Notes: generated by a model not told the origin, from the letters alone. DNA of 64,000 nucleotides from Bettongia penicillata ogilbyi (GCA_023548195.1 JAJHZJ010000579.1:2525346-2589345); one strand, 5' to 3'; numbered from the stretch's first letter, positions 1 to 12,079 are shown. Made by a program: numbers and translations.

Positions 1-406
1 AGTGTCCTTTCTCTCTAAACTACTTTGTATTATTCTAAAGGTGACCTGGGACTCAAGACAAAACATTGATATTTGCAAGATTCTCCTCACTGGTGGAGAC
101 AATGACTCCTCATGCTCCCTGACTGTGTGAGAGGCAAATTAGAGAGACCTTGGGAGAGCAGGGCTTTTCTTTTGGCTTTTGACCTCCAGAGTGGACATAC
201 TCAATTCCAGGCTCTTTTTGGGGTCCCTGGAGGGAAGAAGCTGACATGTAGAGGAGCTAGAGCAATGTCTCTGTTTCTGGCTTGCCTTGAGAGATTTTGG
301 GGAACTTCCCCTTACTTGATGTTGGAGACCCTTAGTTGAGCTGTATTATCTTTCTCTCAGTTGGAGATTTCATTCCTTCTGCGTATTGCTTGCTATATTC
401 TAATCT

Positions 407-699
407 GTGGGGTAGCTAGGTGGTGCAGTGGATAGAGCACCAGTGCAGCAGGCAGGAGGACCTGAATTCAAATCTCACCTCAGACACTTGACACTCACTA
501 GCTGTGTGACCTTGGGCAAGTCATTTAACTCCAATTGCCTCATCCTGAGTCATCTCCAGTCATCCTTATGAACGTCTGGTCACTGGCTTCAGATGGCTCT
601 GGAGGAGAAGTGAGGCTGGTGACCTGCACAGCCCTCCCTCACTCAGAACAAAGTCAAGTGCAAGTCATGTCATCATTTCTCACTAGCACACTAACACTA
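407..699 (+). mobile_element. Marsupial tRNA-derived SINE, full length, perfect target-site duplication
   Basis: A tRNA-like head (gtggtgcagtggatagagc, then a B-box-like ttcaaatctca) is followed by a long tail containing gtcaagtgcaagtcatg. This tail differs from the other SINEs here and resembles the WSINE/WALLSI type as I remember it. A perfect 12-bp duplication (atattctaatct) flanks it at 395-406 and 700-711, which marks insertion by target-primed reverse transcription. It is among the best preserved elements in the window. Confidence 0.9.
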
Positions 700-1144
700 A
701 TATTCTAATCTATATAACTTCTCTGCCTGCTGTTTATTATTGTTTTCGATAAATGAGATATTTTGTCATTCACTCTGTGTGTTGACCTTTGTAGCACTGG
801 CATTTAATTAGAAAAGAGTCAAGCTTTTGAATATAGTTTGGGATACTCCTTCTCTATTAAGAGATAATGATCAGGAAAAGTGACTTAAACCTAAAAATTA
901 TTTTCTCTAGACTAGCAATATTTGGAGGGCATAAAAACAGATCCCTTCTCTGAACAGAGCAGAGGGGGCCAGCCTTGGTGCCTCTTAAGAAATCAGTCTC
1001 CCTTGGAGAAGGGTAGTCAAAGTTCCAGAGATATCTATTTGTACTTTCCTGTGATCTGAAGTTTGACAAAGCCACATGGATACATGTGACCTACATGGGC
1101 AACGCATATACCTTCCAAATACGTGTATATGCTTATATATGTAA

Positions 1145-1255
1145 ATAAGCTCCATGAGGACAGGAACTGTTCCATTTTGTTTCTATCCCCAGGGCCGATC
1201 ACAAAGCGAACGTAACAAAGTCAATGCTTAATAAATGATCATTACATTGACTGAG
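1145..1255 (+). mobile_element. L2 LINE 3' end
   Basis: The sequence has the usual L2 3' terminal pattern: aagctccatgaggacagg, then a pyrimidine-rich stretch, then tgcttaataaatgatc. It is short and 5'-truncated. Confidence 0.7.
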
Positions 1256-1339
1256 CAATCTTTCTTACAACGATTCAATGCAAGAAGTATTTTTCTAGGA
1301 CTTGCTAACTTTAATACTTCAGGTACAGAGAGAAATCGA

Positions 1340-2130
1340 AAGAGAGATAAGATTCAATCTAGCAACCTTTAAGGAGCTTGCTGACTAGTAGGGGAGATAG
1401 GAAAATTATGCAAATAGCTAAAATACAGAACTGAATGTGATAAGTGTCTGGGATAAGTACTGAGTTTACATCTGAATGGGAAAATCAGGGAAGGCTTCAT
1501 TGAAGAGCTAGCATTTGAGTTTCGAGGATGGATCAGATTTCAACAAGTTGAGATGGAGGTGGGGAATGGGGAATGGGGAACTATGTAAACAAAAAACATA
1601 TGGTCAGGAAATCCTAGGGCATATCCATGGTCATAGTTTCATAATCCTTATTCTGATGTACCAAGCAACTAGGATGGAAGCAAATTGTGTAGGTCCTTAA
1701 ATGTCAGGTTAAGGACATAAATTCAGCAGACAGCAGGAAGTTATTGAGGCTTCCAGAGCAGAGGAGTGACATGACCTGAGAGTTGTACATTAGGAGGATG
1801 AATATGGTCATGGATCTTAGAATCAACTATGGTAGAAAGAGACTGTAGATGGGAAGTCCAATTAGGAGGCCATAACAGTACAGAGGAGAGATAATGGAGG
1901 CTTGTACTAGTGTGACGGAGGTAGGATTGGAAAGTTAAAGGTGAGAGATACAGCAGAGGTGAGATTATATGGACTAATTGGATGTATATGTGTGTGTGCA
2001 CATATATGTAGTCTGTATGTATATGCAATGAAGAGGGTGGAGTCAAAGTTACACCAAGATTCTGAGTCTGGGTGTCTGGGATGCAAGAAGTATCATTAAT
2101 AGGAATCAAGAAATCAGTAAAGGAGGAATA
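1340..2130 (-). mobile_element. L2 LINE fragment, antisense to the + strand
   Basis: On the + strand the order aaggagcttgctgac, gggaaggcttcattgaagag, gaggagtgacatgacc, ccaattaggaggccataaca matches an L2 3' region read backwards. It is diverged and contains a TG/TA-rich patch near 1985-2025. An open frame across 1741-2109 is incidental. Confidence 0.65.
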
Positions 2131-2219
2131 AGTTTTGAGAGATAAATACTGAGTACAGTTTGGGACTTGCTGAGTTTCAGGTGTTGGAAGGTTAGCTAGA
2201 TAAAGCTTGGAGGATTTAG

Positions 2220-2660
2220 AGATGTCAGGGACTTTAGGAGACGTATTCCAATTCTCTGCTTTTTACAGATGAGAAAATTGAGGTCATGAAAATTTGAGTG
2301 ACTTGCCCAAGGTCACGCAGGTAAGTATTAGGCAGATAAAGCAGGTCCATGAACTCCAGGGGCAGTTAGGTAGTACAGTGGATAGAGCACCAAACCTGGA
2401 GTCAAGAAGACCTGAGTTCAAATCTGGCCTCAGACGCTAGCTGCACAACCCTGGGCAAGTCACTTAGCCTCTGTTTGCCTCAGTTTCTTCATCTGTAAAA
2501 TTGAATTGGAGAAGGAAATGACAAACCACTCTAGGATCTTTGCCAAGAAAACCCCAAATGGGGTTAGAATCAGATATGACTGAAAATGACTAAACAACCA
2601 TGGACTCCAAATCCCTTGGTTTTTTCCTAGTGTACCACACTGCCTCCCAAATATCTACTA
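2220..2660 (-). mobile_element. Old MIR-like SINE, split by a younger SINE at 2359-2597
   Basis: The + strand shows ttttacagatgagaaaattg, acttgcccaaggtcacgcag and, after the inserted SINE, ctccaaatccc and accacactgcctcc. Together these make a reverse-oriented MIR-type SINE interrupted by a later insertion. Confidence 0.75.
2359..2597 (+). mobile_element. Marsupial tRNA-derived SINE, nested insertion
   Basis: The head reads agtacagtggatagagc and gagttcaaatctggcctca. The tail reads tggagaaggaaatgacaaac and gatctttgccaagaaaaccc. The flanks ccatgaactcca (2347-2358) and ccatggactcca (2598-2609) form a 12-bp duplication with one mismatch. The host sequence is an older SINE, so this one is younger. 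Confidence 0.88.
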
Positions 2661-4005
2661 GGCAGTTGGATCTGGAGTTCCAAAGGCCAGATGGGGCTGA
2701 AGAAAGACATGATGGTTGAAGCCAGGGAAGTAGATAAAATATCTAAGGAAAGAGGGCTATAGAGGGATGATAATGCCTAGAGGAATGCCCACATACATAT
2801 AGCCACATACACAGCCAGCACTGAAATGAATTGTTAATGTAGGCCTAACTTGATATCAGCTCTGAAGGGATGCGAATCAAGGGAATGATCTAGGTCCTTG
2901 AATAGCTAGGTCTCACACTGTTTGGGTCTTTGATTCAGGTCAAGTGGAGAGCCGCTGGACACACTGCTGAGAGACAGATCTTTTCACTTGGAAACTCTGA
3001 TTTATCCATCCTTATTGTAAGAAGATGGCTGTCCTTGTTCCAAAAGGCTGTCCTCTGTGTGAGGAACGATTGTGGGATCAATGCCAATGGTGAGCTGAAA
3101 ACTTGTTTCTTCTTTCCCTCTTTAACTGAAAGGTTTATTCAAGTTATTTGTAAATTTAACAATAACTAAGATTCCAAGGCACATTACCCAGAAAGCCTTG
3201 ATTTCCTTGCGTATTCTGTGCCCCCTTATCAATACTCTTCAGAGCTTGGGGCTGAAGCAGCATAATGGAAGCAGGGAGACATTGTCTGCATCTCAACAAG
3301 AACTCTGGCATTTGGTAACAAAGCTACCAGGTTGTCTCTTTCCCCCTCCCCCCACTCCTCCATCCCCAGACAAAGCCCTTGATAACTGTGTGGGCTTTGA
3401 GACCTGAGAAGCAGTGGGGAACAGAGAATTTTGGATATTTCTTGTGCAGATCGCCACAGTCTAGATGTGATTTATGTCCCTCAAAGGATCCTTCACAGTC
3501 TGGTGTACAACTACCCCCAAACAAATCCCCCAATGGACTGAAAAGTTCCAATAGAGGCAGAGCTTTCTTTTTTCTTTTGGTTTTGAATCAAATGGCATCC
3601 CAAAGGCAAATTACCTCTTTTATTGATTGGTTACCTTGAAATTGTCTTTGTGTTCTGTTGCTGTTTTACCCGACTTAGAAAATCCTGCTCACATGCTCAG
3701 TTCTCCAGGAGAAGGCCACAGAACCCATTGGTGCAAATGGGTAATCCATTAATGGTAGACCTGGCCAGCTTGCCAGTGATGATGAATTTCTGCATTTATC
3801 TTATAGTTTCAGGCTTCAGTGACTTCCCAAACTTTGCCATATCTGCTCTGGTGCCATGTTCTCTTCCTCTTCCCACTGGAACTTGGATTTTGCCCCTTGG
3901 ACCCTGACCTCTGAAAGGGGAGTTTTTTGCCTAGGTTATCTTGCCTAGAACCAGGATGCCATACACTTCCTGCCCATTTCAAAGCCAAACCATATTCCTG
4001 CTCTC
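2660..4005. other. Stretch without assigned elements
   Basis: I see no repeat or exon that I can support. Short open frames exist on both strands (for example 3324-3551 and 3379-3639), but they overlap each other and resemble no family I know. Confidence 0.4.
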
Positions 4006-4009
4006 TCTC

Positions 4010-4140
4010 TCCTTTCCCTTAAATGTTGTCTTCTCCCATTAGAATATAAGTTCCTGGAAGTCAGGGACTGTCAGACTTGCTTTTATATATACCGTGCTTG
4101 GCATATAGTTTTCATTTCATTAAGAAATGTTCATAAATGT
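4010..4140 (+). mobile_element. L2 LINE 3' end
   Basis: It contains ttctcccattagaatataag, tcagggactgtcagacttgc and ccgtgcttggcatatag, the order expected at an L2 3' terminus. Confidence 0.7.
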
Positions 4141-4246
4141 TCTTCTTCCCTCCTTCTTTTCCTCATTCCTTCCTTATGTCCTTTTCCTTCCTTCTTTCTT
4201 TGTTTCTTTGTTTCTTTCTTCGTTTCTTTGTTTGTTTGTTTGTTTC

Positions 4247-4331
<85 letters not shown>
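4137..4331. repeat. Pyrimidine tract ending in a (CT)n microsatellite
   Basis: A TTCC/TTTC/TTTG-rich leader (4137-4252) runs into an uninterrupted (TC)n of nearly 80 bp (about 4253-4329). Frames translating as Ser-Leu or Arg-Glu repeats are artefacts of this tract. Confidence 0.95.
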
Positions 4332-4333
<2 letters not shown>

Positions 4334-4576
4334 AATGGACAGAGAATTGGAACCTTGATCAAAATGAGTTTATCACGGACTTTGAAGTCCCACCAATATC
4401 CACAATGTCATTAGTGAAAATAATACAGAGTATCATACACATTGAAAAGCTCAGAAAACTTCCTATATTCTCATAGTCAGAAGCAGAAATTTCCAGGAAA
4501 CTTTCCAGGTCAAGGCTTACTCAGCAGCAACCATCTGTCTCTCCAGTTTGGGAGTGGGAGAATTTAGTTAGCTGTA

Positions 4577-4805
4577 GGGGCAGTGTTGGATAATGGGTAA
4601 AGTGCTCAACTTAGAGTCAGGAAGAAACAAGATTGAATTTGCTAGTTCTTTGAATCTGGGAAAATCAATACCTCTCTGATTCTCAGTTTCTTCTTAGTAA
4701 GAGAGCACCTACCTCACAGGGTTGTTGTGAGGACCAAATGAAATAAGGTGTGTAAAGTTCTTTGTAAACATTCAAGTGCTTTATAAATATTAGCTAGTAT
4801 TATTG
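4577..4805 (+). mobile_element. CORE/MIR-like SINE
   Basis: It has a decayed tRNA-like head (gataatgggtaaagtgctc), then cctcacagggttgttgtgag, gaccaaatgaaataaggtg, and a gtgctttataaatattagc tail. Confidence 0.75.
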
Positions 4806-4984
4806 GTCAACAAGTTGGAGGGCCTTCTCTTTGTAATATATTCCAGGTCTTATAGAAAGAAAGAAGGAAAGATGGCATAGTCCCTATTCATTAGGGCCCT
4901 ATAGTCAAGAGAAAGAGGATAGAATCTACAAACACGAGACTATATAACTGATCAACATGGCAATGCTACATTAATTCTGAGTAT

Positions 4985-5140
4985 TTGAGAGATGACTTAA
5001 TAGAATGGTTAGAGATCTTACCTCACTCAGGAAGAGCTGGGTTCACGTCCTGCTCCTGACAAATCCTGGGTACATGAACCTGGATAGGTTGCCTCTCTGT
5101 GCTCTGGGCAATTCTCTAGGACCATAAATTGCTTAAGCAC
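4985..5140 (+). mobile_element. Degraded SINE fragment
   Basis: It retains gaatggttagagatcttacc, gggttcacgtcctgctc and ggttgcctctctgtgctc, a tRNA-like head with the following CORE region. It is strongly diverged. A further scrap with ctcatctgtaaaattgggg lies at 5335-5395. Confidence 0.5.
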
Positions 5141-5878
5141 CTGCAGATCTAGGTTGTTTAAAGAAATTTCTTTATTGGGACTTCCCAATACCAATGAAAT
5201 AAAATCGCCAGTCTAGCAAAAACCATAAGGAAAACAAAATGGTATGTAGAATGAAGGCAGGGATAGAGAAGTGGTGAAGTTCTTCAAGGAAGCCTCTTAG
5301 ATGGGGTAAGCTGTAAACATGAAGATAGTCACCTTGAACAAAACACTTTTCCTCTCTGTGCCTTACTTTCCTCATCTGTAAAATTGGGGAATGGCGCTAG
5401 GTGGTCTTCTGGTTTCTTCCCACTTTATGTCCTATGCTCTTATCATTAGTTTCTCCTACGTTTTACTGCTCCCCACCCTTGGCCACAGTAGCCCTACTAA
5501 TAGTTCTTGCTGCCTCAGAGCACTGTTCCTTTGTTCACTTATTACCTTGTACAAGGGAACAAGAAAAGGACCCCTAAAACTGGGTGAATTGGACTTGGCA
5601 TAGTGAATGAAAATCATGCCCATTTTGGTTCTTCTACCCCTTGTCAACTCAAAACATATCCTCATCAGGTAGGTTGAAAAGTTACTATGTTGTTGTCCCC
5701 GTGGAATTTAAGCTGTTGCTAGGTAGAAAGAGGACAAGGAGACTGAAGGAGGAAGGAAAACAATACTTTTCCCATTTATTTATCTGCTAGTGAAAGCAGC
5801 GACTTCTGATGTGAAGCCTGAGGATATAGGACAAAGTCTAAAAACACAGCTAGAAATGCATTTGACATTTGAATACGT

Positions 5879-6062
5879 CTGTCATTTCAGGTGGATCACA
5901 ACCCCTCCACCCCTTCTCATTCTCTGCGACTCTTGTCCCTGCCTTGCCATAAGTCCTCCATCAAGGACTCATTCTCTGTGATACAAGTTTTCCTTGAGGT
6001 TTTCTCTATTTCTGGGGTACATTGACGTATCACTTGGCCTGCCAGTTCTGGTTTCTTATTCT
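5879..6062. repeat. Unclassified repeat D, copy 1
   Basis: This aligns in the same orientation with 7922-8104. Shared landmarks are ggtggatcacaac / ggcagatcacaag, cttctcattctctg, gactcttg and cttgccata. I do not recognise the family. Confidence 0.6.
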
Positions 6063-6079
6063 TACTACATGAGCCCTCC

Positions 6080-6735
6080 TTTTCGATGCATAACGTATCT
6101 TCCATAATGTCCTTTATGCCTGTTCCTAGATGTAAATCATGGCTAGTAACATGCTGTATGTGGATCATAGTCTAATTATGTCTAGAGCCATAACTAGCTT
6201 AGGGCCACCAGGGCTTTTCCTCACAGTAGGAAACTGAAGAGGGAAAATGGTTTTGAACACATGTATTCTTTTACTAGGGTGGGAAGAGGTGGGAGGAACA
6301 AGAAAGAGAAAGTTTGAATCCTGAGTGTCTGTTGGGACAGCATGTTGCATCCTGTTCACGCTTTCCTTCCTTTTACTCCAAGAAATCCCCAATTTATACT
6401 ACTTCATTCTGTTCCCAGGACTTCCTTTTCCATCATTCCTTACCTAATGGACCAGCTATTAACTTACACTTTCTCTGTCAGCAATAACACTTCTCATAAA
6501 GGAAGATGAGTAATAATTCTAGTACTACCTGTTTGTCCTCCATTCTGCATGGCAAGGACCCTTCCTAGTTTCCCCGTTAAGGTTAAAAAAGAACAGACCC
6601 AGATCATTTGAATTGAACTGGATGATCTCTCATATTAGTATTTTTTTTAACTCTGAGATTCCATTTAGCAAGTTCTCTGTGCCATTTAATGGAATATGTT
6701 ACAATTACATGGCATGGTAAAATAATATTAGATCA
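6080..6735. other. Stretch without assigned elements
   Basis: No gene, RNA or repeat that I can support. Confidence 0.4.
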
Positions 6736-6739
6736 TACA

Positions 6740-7015
6740 AGGCAGCTGGGTGAAAGTAAATAGATATTGGGAATTAGAGTCAGGAAGATCTGAATTAAAA
6801 TCCTGCCTTAGCTACTTACTAGCTGTGTGATCCTGGGCAAGTCACTTAACCTCTGTTTGTCTCAGTTTCCCCAGTTTTAAAATGAGGATTATAATAGCAC
6901 CTACTTTTCAGGCTGTTGTGAGGATCAAATGAGTTAGCATATGTGAAATGCTTTGCAAACCTTAAAGCAATATATTTGGTTGTTTTTGTTATGATTATTA
7001 CTATTCGTAGTAGTT
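6740..7015 (+). mobile_element. CORE/MIR-like SINE
   Basis: It shows gagtcaggaagatctgaat, agctgtgtgatcctgggcaa, gtcacttaacctctg, gttgtgaggatcaaatgag and gaaatgctttgcaaacctta in order. It is close to full length, with a diverged head. Confidence 0.85.
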
Positions 7016-7029
7016 GCAGTAGTCAGATT

Positions 7030-7205
7030 TTTTAAGAGTCAGAGTACTTGAGATGTGAATCCTAGAACTGCCACTGTCTGTCTGCATGACTTTGCACAAG
7101 TCACTTTTCATTTCTGGGCTCGTGTCTCTTCACTTATAAAAGGAGGTCATTGAATTTTATGACCTGTAAGGTGCCTTCCAGCTACAAATCTAAGCTCCTT
7201 TGATA
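7030..7205 (+). mobile_element. MIR-like SINE
   Basis: It shows gactttgcacaagtcactt, a tctcttcacttataaaa segment and the tail gtgccttccagctacaaatc. Confidence 0.7.
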
Positions 7206-7209
7206 CAAT

Positions 7210-7920
7210 GAATTACAAAGTTGATTCAAGGGAGAACTTCACTTTGCTTATCTCAGGTACAGAAATTGTCAGTTGTAATTCTATCTATATGTTGCATGCA
7301 TCTTTCCATGGCCTTTTGGGTTACTTATAATTTTTATGCTCCTGAGATCATTGTGTTCTACAGTTTATAGCACTGTGAGGAGAATATAGATATTAAATAG
7401 TGGTTTTTGCAGTAATGAGAAATTTGGGATAACTGAAAGGACTGGGAAGTTTTCTAAAAGTGATCCAGTCTTATCTTCTCCTCTTCCTCCATGGACATTC
7501 TCCATCTGTCCCAAGATTTGGTGGATAATCTGTGTTTGCAATTACATGTCATAATATATAATATGTGTTTTCCATTGACTTACTTTTCCATTGTGGATTA
7601 GACAAAAATGCCCTGCATAGAGTCCACACAAAAGATAATTTTCCTGTTGAGGTTTAGTTTCTCCAAGTATTCTTATTTGAAGATGGCTTTTTTTCTGTTT
7701 GCATCTAGACCAAACCTCTTCAGTGAGAGTCATAGTAGTATAAAATACTTTGTTCTAAGAATGCATTTTAAAAAATTGAATTCACTTCAGAACCTCCTAG
7801 CAATGATCAGCAAGTATAGAATAATTTCTTCCCAAAAACTATGCCCATATTTGGAAGTGGATTTTGTATCATATCCTGAAATTCCACAAAATTAGACATA
7901 CATAATCAATACACAATGGA
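7210..7920. other. Stretch without assigned elements
   Basis: Nothing recognised. Small overlapping open frames around 7540-7895 lack any family resemblance. Confidence 0.4.
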
Positions 7921-7921
7921 T

Positions 7922-8104
7922 CTGTGATTTAAGGCAGATCACAAGCTCTCCACCTCTTCTCATTCTCTGTGACTCTTGACCATATCTTGCCATAAATCCT
8001 GCATAAAAAATTCATTCCCTATAATAAAGACCTTCCTCTTATTCTTTTGCTATTGCTGAGGCAGATTGATATATTTAACTTGACATGTCTATCTCTTGTT
8101 TCTT
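7922..8104. repeat. Unclassified repeat D, copy 2
   Basis: Same-orientation partner of 5879-6062, about 2.04 kb away and roughly 70% alike by eye. Flanking sequence does not obviously align. Confidence 0.6.
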
Positions 8105-8508
8105 GGATACATAATATATGTGCTCAAACAAATATATAAATGGATCCTTTTCTTTTAAAAAAGAATTCAAATTTCTTTTCTTTTCAGATCTGAATTCTTT
8201 CCCTCCTACTTTCCACCTCTCTTAGTGAGGAAGCAAGAAAAATAAATCCTAATATGTATAATTAAAAAGAAGCAAATTTCTGCATTGGCCAAGTCCAAAA
8301 CAAAAACAATGACATAAGCTTTGATCTATACTCTGAGGCCACCATCTATTTATTAGGAAGTGGGTAGAGTTTTTTATCATGATTCCTCTGGAATTGTGAT
8401 TAGTCATTGTATTGATCAGAGTTCCTAAATGGGCACTTTTTTCAAATTACTTTATAAAATACCTATAGAGACTTTGGATAAACTAAGAGACCAAAACTCT
8501 CAAAATAC

Positions 8509-8935
8509 CATGACAGGTTTCCTTTCTGTTTGGAAGGGTTAACATGCAATTGAGATTGGGGGAGGGGAGAAACAGGACCCAAACAGTTGCTATGAAAATC
8601 TCTCGTTTAGAGGCAATAGACTATATTTACTTTCTTGAGACCAGCCTAGCTAAGTATGGAGAAGTTTGCTGCTAGTAGTCTGGCCACTGAGTGACTGATT
8701 CTTTAATTATGACAACCCATGAAATGCACAAAAATGTAAAATGGCACTTAGTGCTGTGTGGCCCTATGCTGCTTCTGCAGGGGAAGGATGGCAGAAAGGG
8801 GTTAAGTGTGTTCAGTTATAAACTGTCTATAAGTTTATAGACTGTCTATAAACACAAACTTAACTCTTGATATTCTAAATTTGAAGTGCTCATTAAATAA
8901 CAATGAATGGCTATATTACTGAATTAGCAGATATG
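8509..8935. repeat. Unclassified repeat E, copy 1
   Basis: This aligns in the same orientation with 22715-23065. Shared landmarks include gacaggtt, the ctttct(t)gag block, cta-aagtat-gagaag, ggccactgagtgac / agccactcagtaat and tattctaaat-tga. A palindrome, gtctataagtttatagac, lies at 8825-8842. The family is unknown to me. Confidence 0.65.
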
Positions 8936-9199
8936 ACAGTCTTGACATTCTTTCTGTTAATAAAACTTGAACAAAGGGGGAAGTTGCAGGAAAATAGAAG
9001 AGTGGTTTTGGAGATGCAAAGAATGGAGTGGACAGGGTTGAGTTTAAAATTTTGAGGGAGGCAACAGCAAGGTTAATGGATATTTGGTCATCATGCATTG
9101 TAGTAATAATGATAAGAATTTTCAAAATGTTAGCTATGAAGACGAGTGCAGTGTAGGTAACAACATCAGTTACTGAGGATGAAGGGAAAGACAAATTCT

Positions 9200-9330
9200 A
9201 CAAAGAATCAATCAATAAATAAACATTTATTAAGCGCCTACTGTTATCCTGCACTGTGATAGACAAGCACTGGGGATGCAAAATGAGGCAAAAACAGTCC
9301 CTGCTTTCAAGGATCTTACAATCTAATGAA
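9200..9330 (-). mobile_element. L2 LINE 3' end
   Basis: On the + strand, aaacatttattaagcgccta, aagcactggggatgcaaaat and aggatcttacaatctaatg form the L2 3' terminus read backwards. Confidence 0.8.
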
Positions 9331-9334
9331 ATTT

Positions 9335-10075
9335 GTTAATCCCATCCAAATCAAATCATCATATAGCCTGATATTTGGAGAATTGAATGCAATGGTGGGA
9401 AAATGTAAGGATGCAGAAAAATGCATCAGAATGCATGGGTCGAGGAAAAGGAATGAGAAAGGGAGAGACTTGTATATTACAGAGGAACCTCTTGGCCCTC
9501 CATAATGAATATGTGGAAACAAAGAATTGGTAAGGATGCAATATATCAAGAACCAAACAACAAACTAAAGAACAGATTATATTTTAGCAAGAAAAGATTT
9601 GACAATTGTGTGGGTGTTATCCTTGGATCAGCTGTGTATGTACAGTCAGACCTCAGAAACATCAGAACTAAAACTAGAATTAGTTTAAAAAACCAAGAAT
9701 AAGTAAGAAGAAAATGATATTTTCAAAAAGATACGGTGTATAACTGAAATAAGTGAATGATTTATTAAGTAATTGAAAATCAAAAAAGGGAAATGGACAC
9801 TAGCCATTGAAACTGACGAGAATTTCATCCAGAATTTTGCCAATGTAAATTAATTAGCACAATAAGGAGACAGAAAAGAGCCCAGACAGCAGGCTATAGG
9901 GACCAAACATTTGATTTGCTTGACCAGAGGAGAGATATAGCTGTCAAAGGCACAAAGTGGGTATAAATTTGCAAAACTTTGCAAAGAAAATTTTATAATA
10001 ACCACGAGCAGTATTGTTTCATATCAAGCAGCAAGAAGCATTGGTGGATAAAACCAAAAAGCAGAAGAAAAAAGT
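9335..10075. other. A-rich stretch without assigned elements
   Basis: A-rich + strand. It could be old LINE sequence, but I cannot place it. Confidence 0.4.
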
Positions 10076-10079
10076 AAAA

Positions 10080-10420
10080 GGTTTATTAAGAAATTATTTT
10101 TCCCATCAAGCATAGTGGAATGATCACAGCCTAAGATTACAATCCCAGGTGTGCATTTTGAGGAGGTAGAAGTAAAACTAAAAAGGATAAAGAGGAAAAG
10201 TAGTATATATAGAGGAGATGGGTACCTGAGGTGATAACGATTGTGAGGTGATACAATCGTAACCAATATGGAAGATACATATGTAAGAGGTGAATAAATG
10301 AAAATTGTGGAAAAGAAAACCTCTATCAAACAAAGGTGACCAAGGCACTTCAATAACTACTAACCTAGATGCCCATCAATAGAAGATCCTTAGAAGGGTG
10401 ACTTTCTGTAAATTAAGAGT
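10080..10420 (+). pseudogene. Possible fossil non-LTR reverse transcriptase fragment
   Basis: One + frame near 10135-10230 reads IPGVHFEEVEVKLKRIKRKS, which resembles the 'EEV..aLK.IK..KSPG' entry to LINE reverse transcriptases. A nearby frame reads NKGDQGTS, like the '.KKGD...NYRPI' stretch that follows. Stops and frame changes are frequent. It may be coincidence. Confidence 0.3.
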
Positions 10421-10424
10421 AACC

Positions 10425-11100
10425 TATTACTAGAGAATAACAGGCTTTTGCAAGAAACATTCAACAATGTTTCAGTAAAATATTGTTTAAAGTATCTTTA
10501 CCATTTCACAATCACCTGAAAGATGTATTTTTTTGCTGTTAGTAATCACAAAAAAATTCTTTCGGTAGAACAAAACCTGACTTAGCAGTTTTTGTACAAC
10601 AAGGCATCTCCCATCCATGTATCCATCCATATATCATGGTTGTTCAATATTTCTCGGAAGATGTAACAATAGGAAATAATCTAATACGCATCTGATAAAG
10701 TATAAAACAAGACATTTGTTGTTTTTTTTTTTCTAATGAGTTGAATGGATGAAAACATGAGAGGCAAGAGAAAATGCCCACAACCTATTTTAGAGGTTGT
10801 GCCATGCTTATTAATGTTATATATTGTGCATACAAAACAACAAAAACTGAAGTTCTCAACCTAAGGTCTGTGAACTTTAAAAAATATTATGATAATTGTA
10901 TTTCAATGTAATTAGTTTCAAACAAGGCATATATTTGCCAAATGCCTTCACCACTTCAGTGGAGGAGACCCTGTTTGTGAATGGCATGGTGCTGATTACT
11001 TAAAGCCCTAGAACAGTGCAGAACTTCCTAAAAGGAATTTGTAATTATAGGAGTTTGGTTTGTCTATTCACACAGGAAAGACAAAATGGATGAAGAATGG
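10425..11100. other. Stretch without assigned elements
   Basis: Nothing recognised. It includes a T-run near 10721-10732. Confidence 0.4.
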
Positions 11101-11146
11101 TGATTGACTAGATTTCAACATGCATCTGGATGGGCTTCCTACAGAG

Positions 11147-11325
11147 TCTATCTGAATTGTCAATACCATATCATATATATACACACATATACACATATTG
11201 TTTTCATCTTTCATTGCCAAAAAAGACACATATATATCATATATGTATATACCATATATATACATATACCATATATACACACTCACATATGTATATATAT
11301 ATATAGTATTGACAGTTTAGATAGA
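11147..11325. repeat. AT-rich near-palindrome
   Basis: Arms 11147-11166 and 11306-11325 are inverted copies matching at 18 of 20 positions. The 139-bp interior is TA/CA-rich with several internal atatat runs. The whole could form a hairpin or cruciform. Confidence 0.75.
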
Positions 11326-11509
11326 GGACAACTTGGGTTCATAGTTGTGTATGAGGTAGCAAACTATCAAACTCTTTTCACAGCTACAAATGGAAATATA
11401 AAATGTATTCTGCTCAAAAGAGAAAATTGGGTTTATTTGAAATGACCCCATGTGTAAAATAATTACACATGTGGCCATGTATGCTTTTTTTCATCTTTTT
11501 TTTTTTTTA

Positions 11510-11770
11510 TTGCACTGTGCCATAGTGGATTCTAGACTGGACTTTGAATCAGAAAGATCTGAGTTCAAATCCTGTCTCTGATAATTACTAGCTTTATGAC
11601 CACGAAAAAATTACTTAAGTTCTCTGTGTCTCATTTCATCATTTCATCATTTTAAAAAAATAGGAATGAGAATGGCTTTTATATGTACCTCATAGAATTT
11701 TATGAAGCTCAAATTAGATAACATATATAAAATACTTTATAATATCATCATTACTAATCGTATGACTCTA
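11510..11770 (+). mobile_element. CORE/MIR-like SINE
   Basis: It shows gatctgagttcaaatcctgt, attactagctttatgacc, then aaattagataacatatataa and aatactttataat. The head is diverged. A second 3' scrap (ctttcaggtctcttccagttc) lies at 11830-11935. Confidence 0.75.
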
Positions 11771-12079
11771 CTTGAGATGGTGAAAGTTACATAGATTTCT
11801 CTTTTTAAGCTTCGAGATGTTCAGATGTTACTTACTCATTTCTCCGAGTCTCTCTCTCTACTTTTATCTGTAAAGTGCGATCTTTGGGTTCGATCTTTCA
11901 GGTCTCTTCCAGTTCTAGTATTTACTGATTTTGGGGAATGAATTAAGAGTCTAGTCTTAGCCAAAGCTTTATTCTTTTAGGAAATCTTCAAATTCAATGA
12001 GCACAAAGTTTCAGTGAGAGATCTTAAGGGAATCATTTTGACCAGGAGGACTATTTTTTAAAAAAGTTTTTAATTGATC

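Noticed and set aside
1741..2109. 122-codon minus-strand frame
   Set aside because: It overlaps an L2 fragment and includes TG/TA repeat translation (Thr-His-Ile-Tyr type).
4127..4414. Overlapping open frames with Ser-Leu, Phe-Ser or Arg-Glu repeats
   Set aside because: They are the translation of the (CT)n tract and its T-rich leader. No frame is preferred, and both strands are open.
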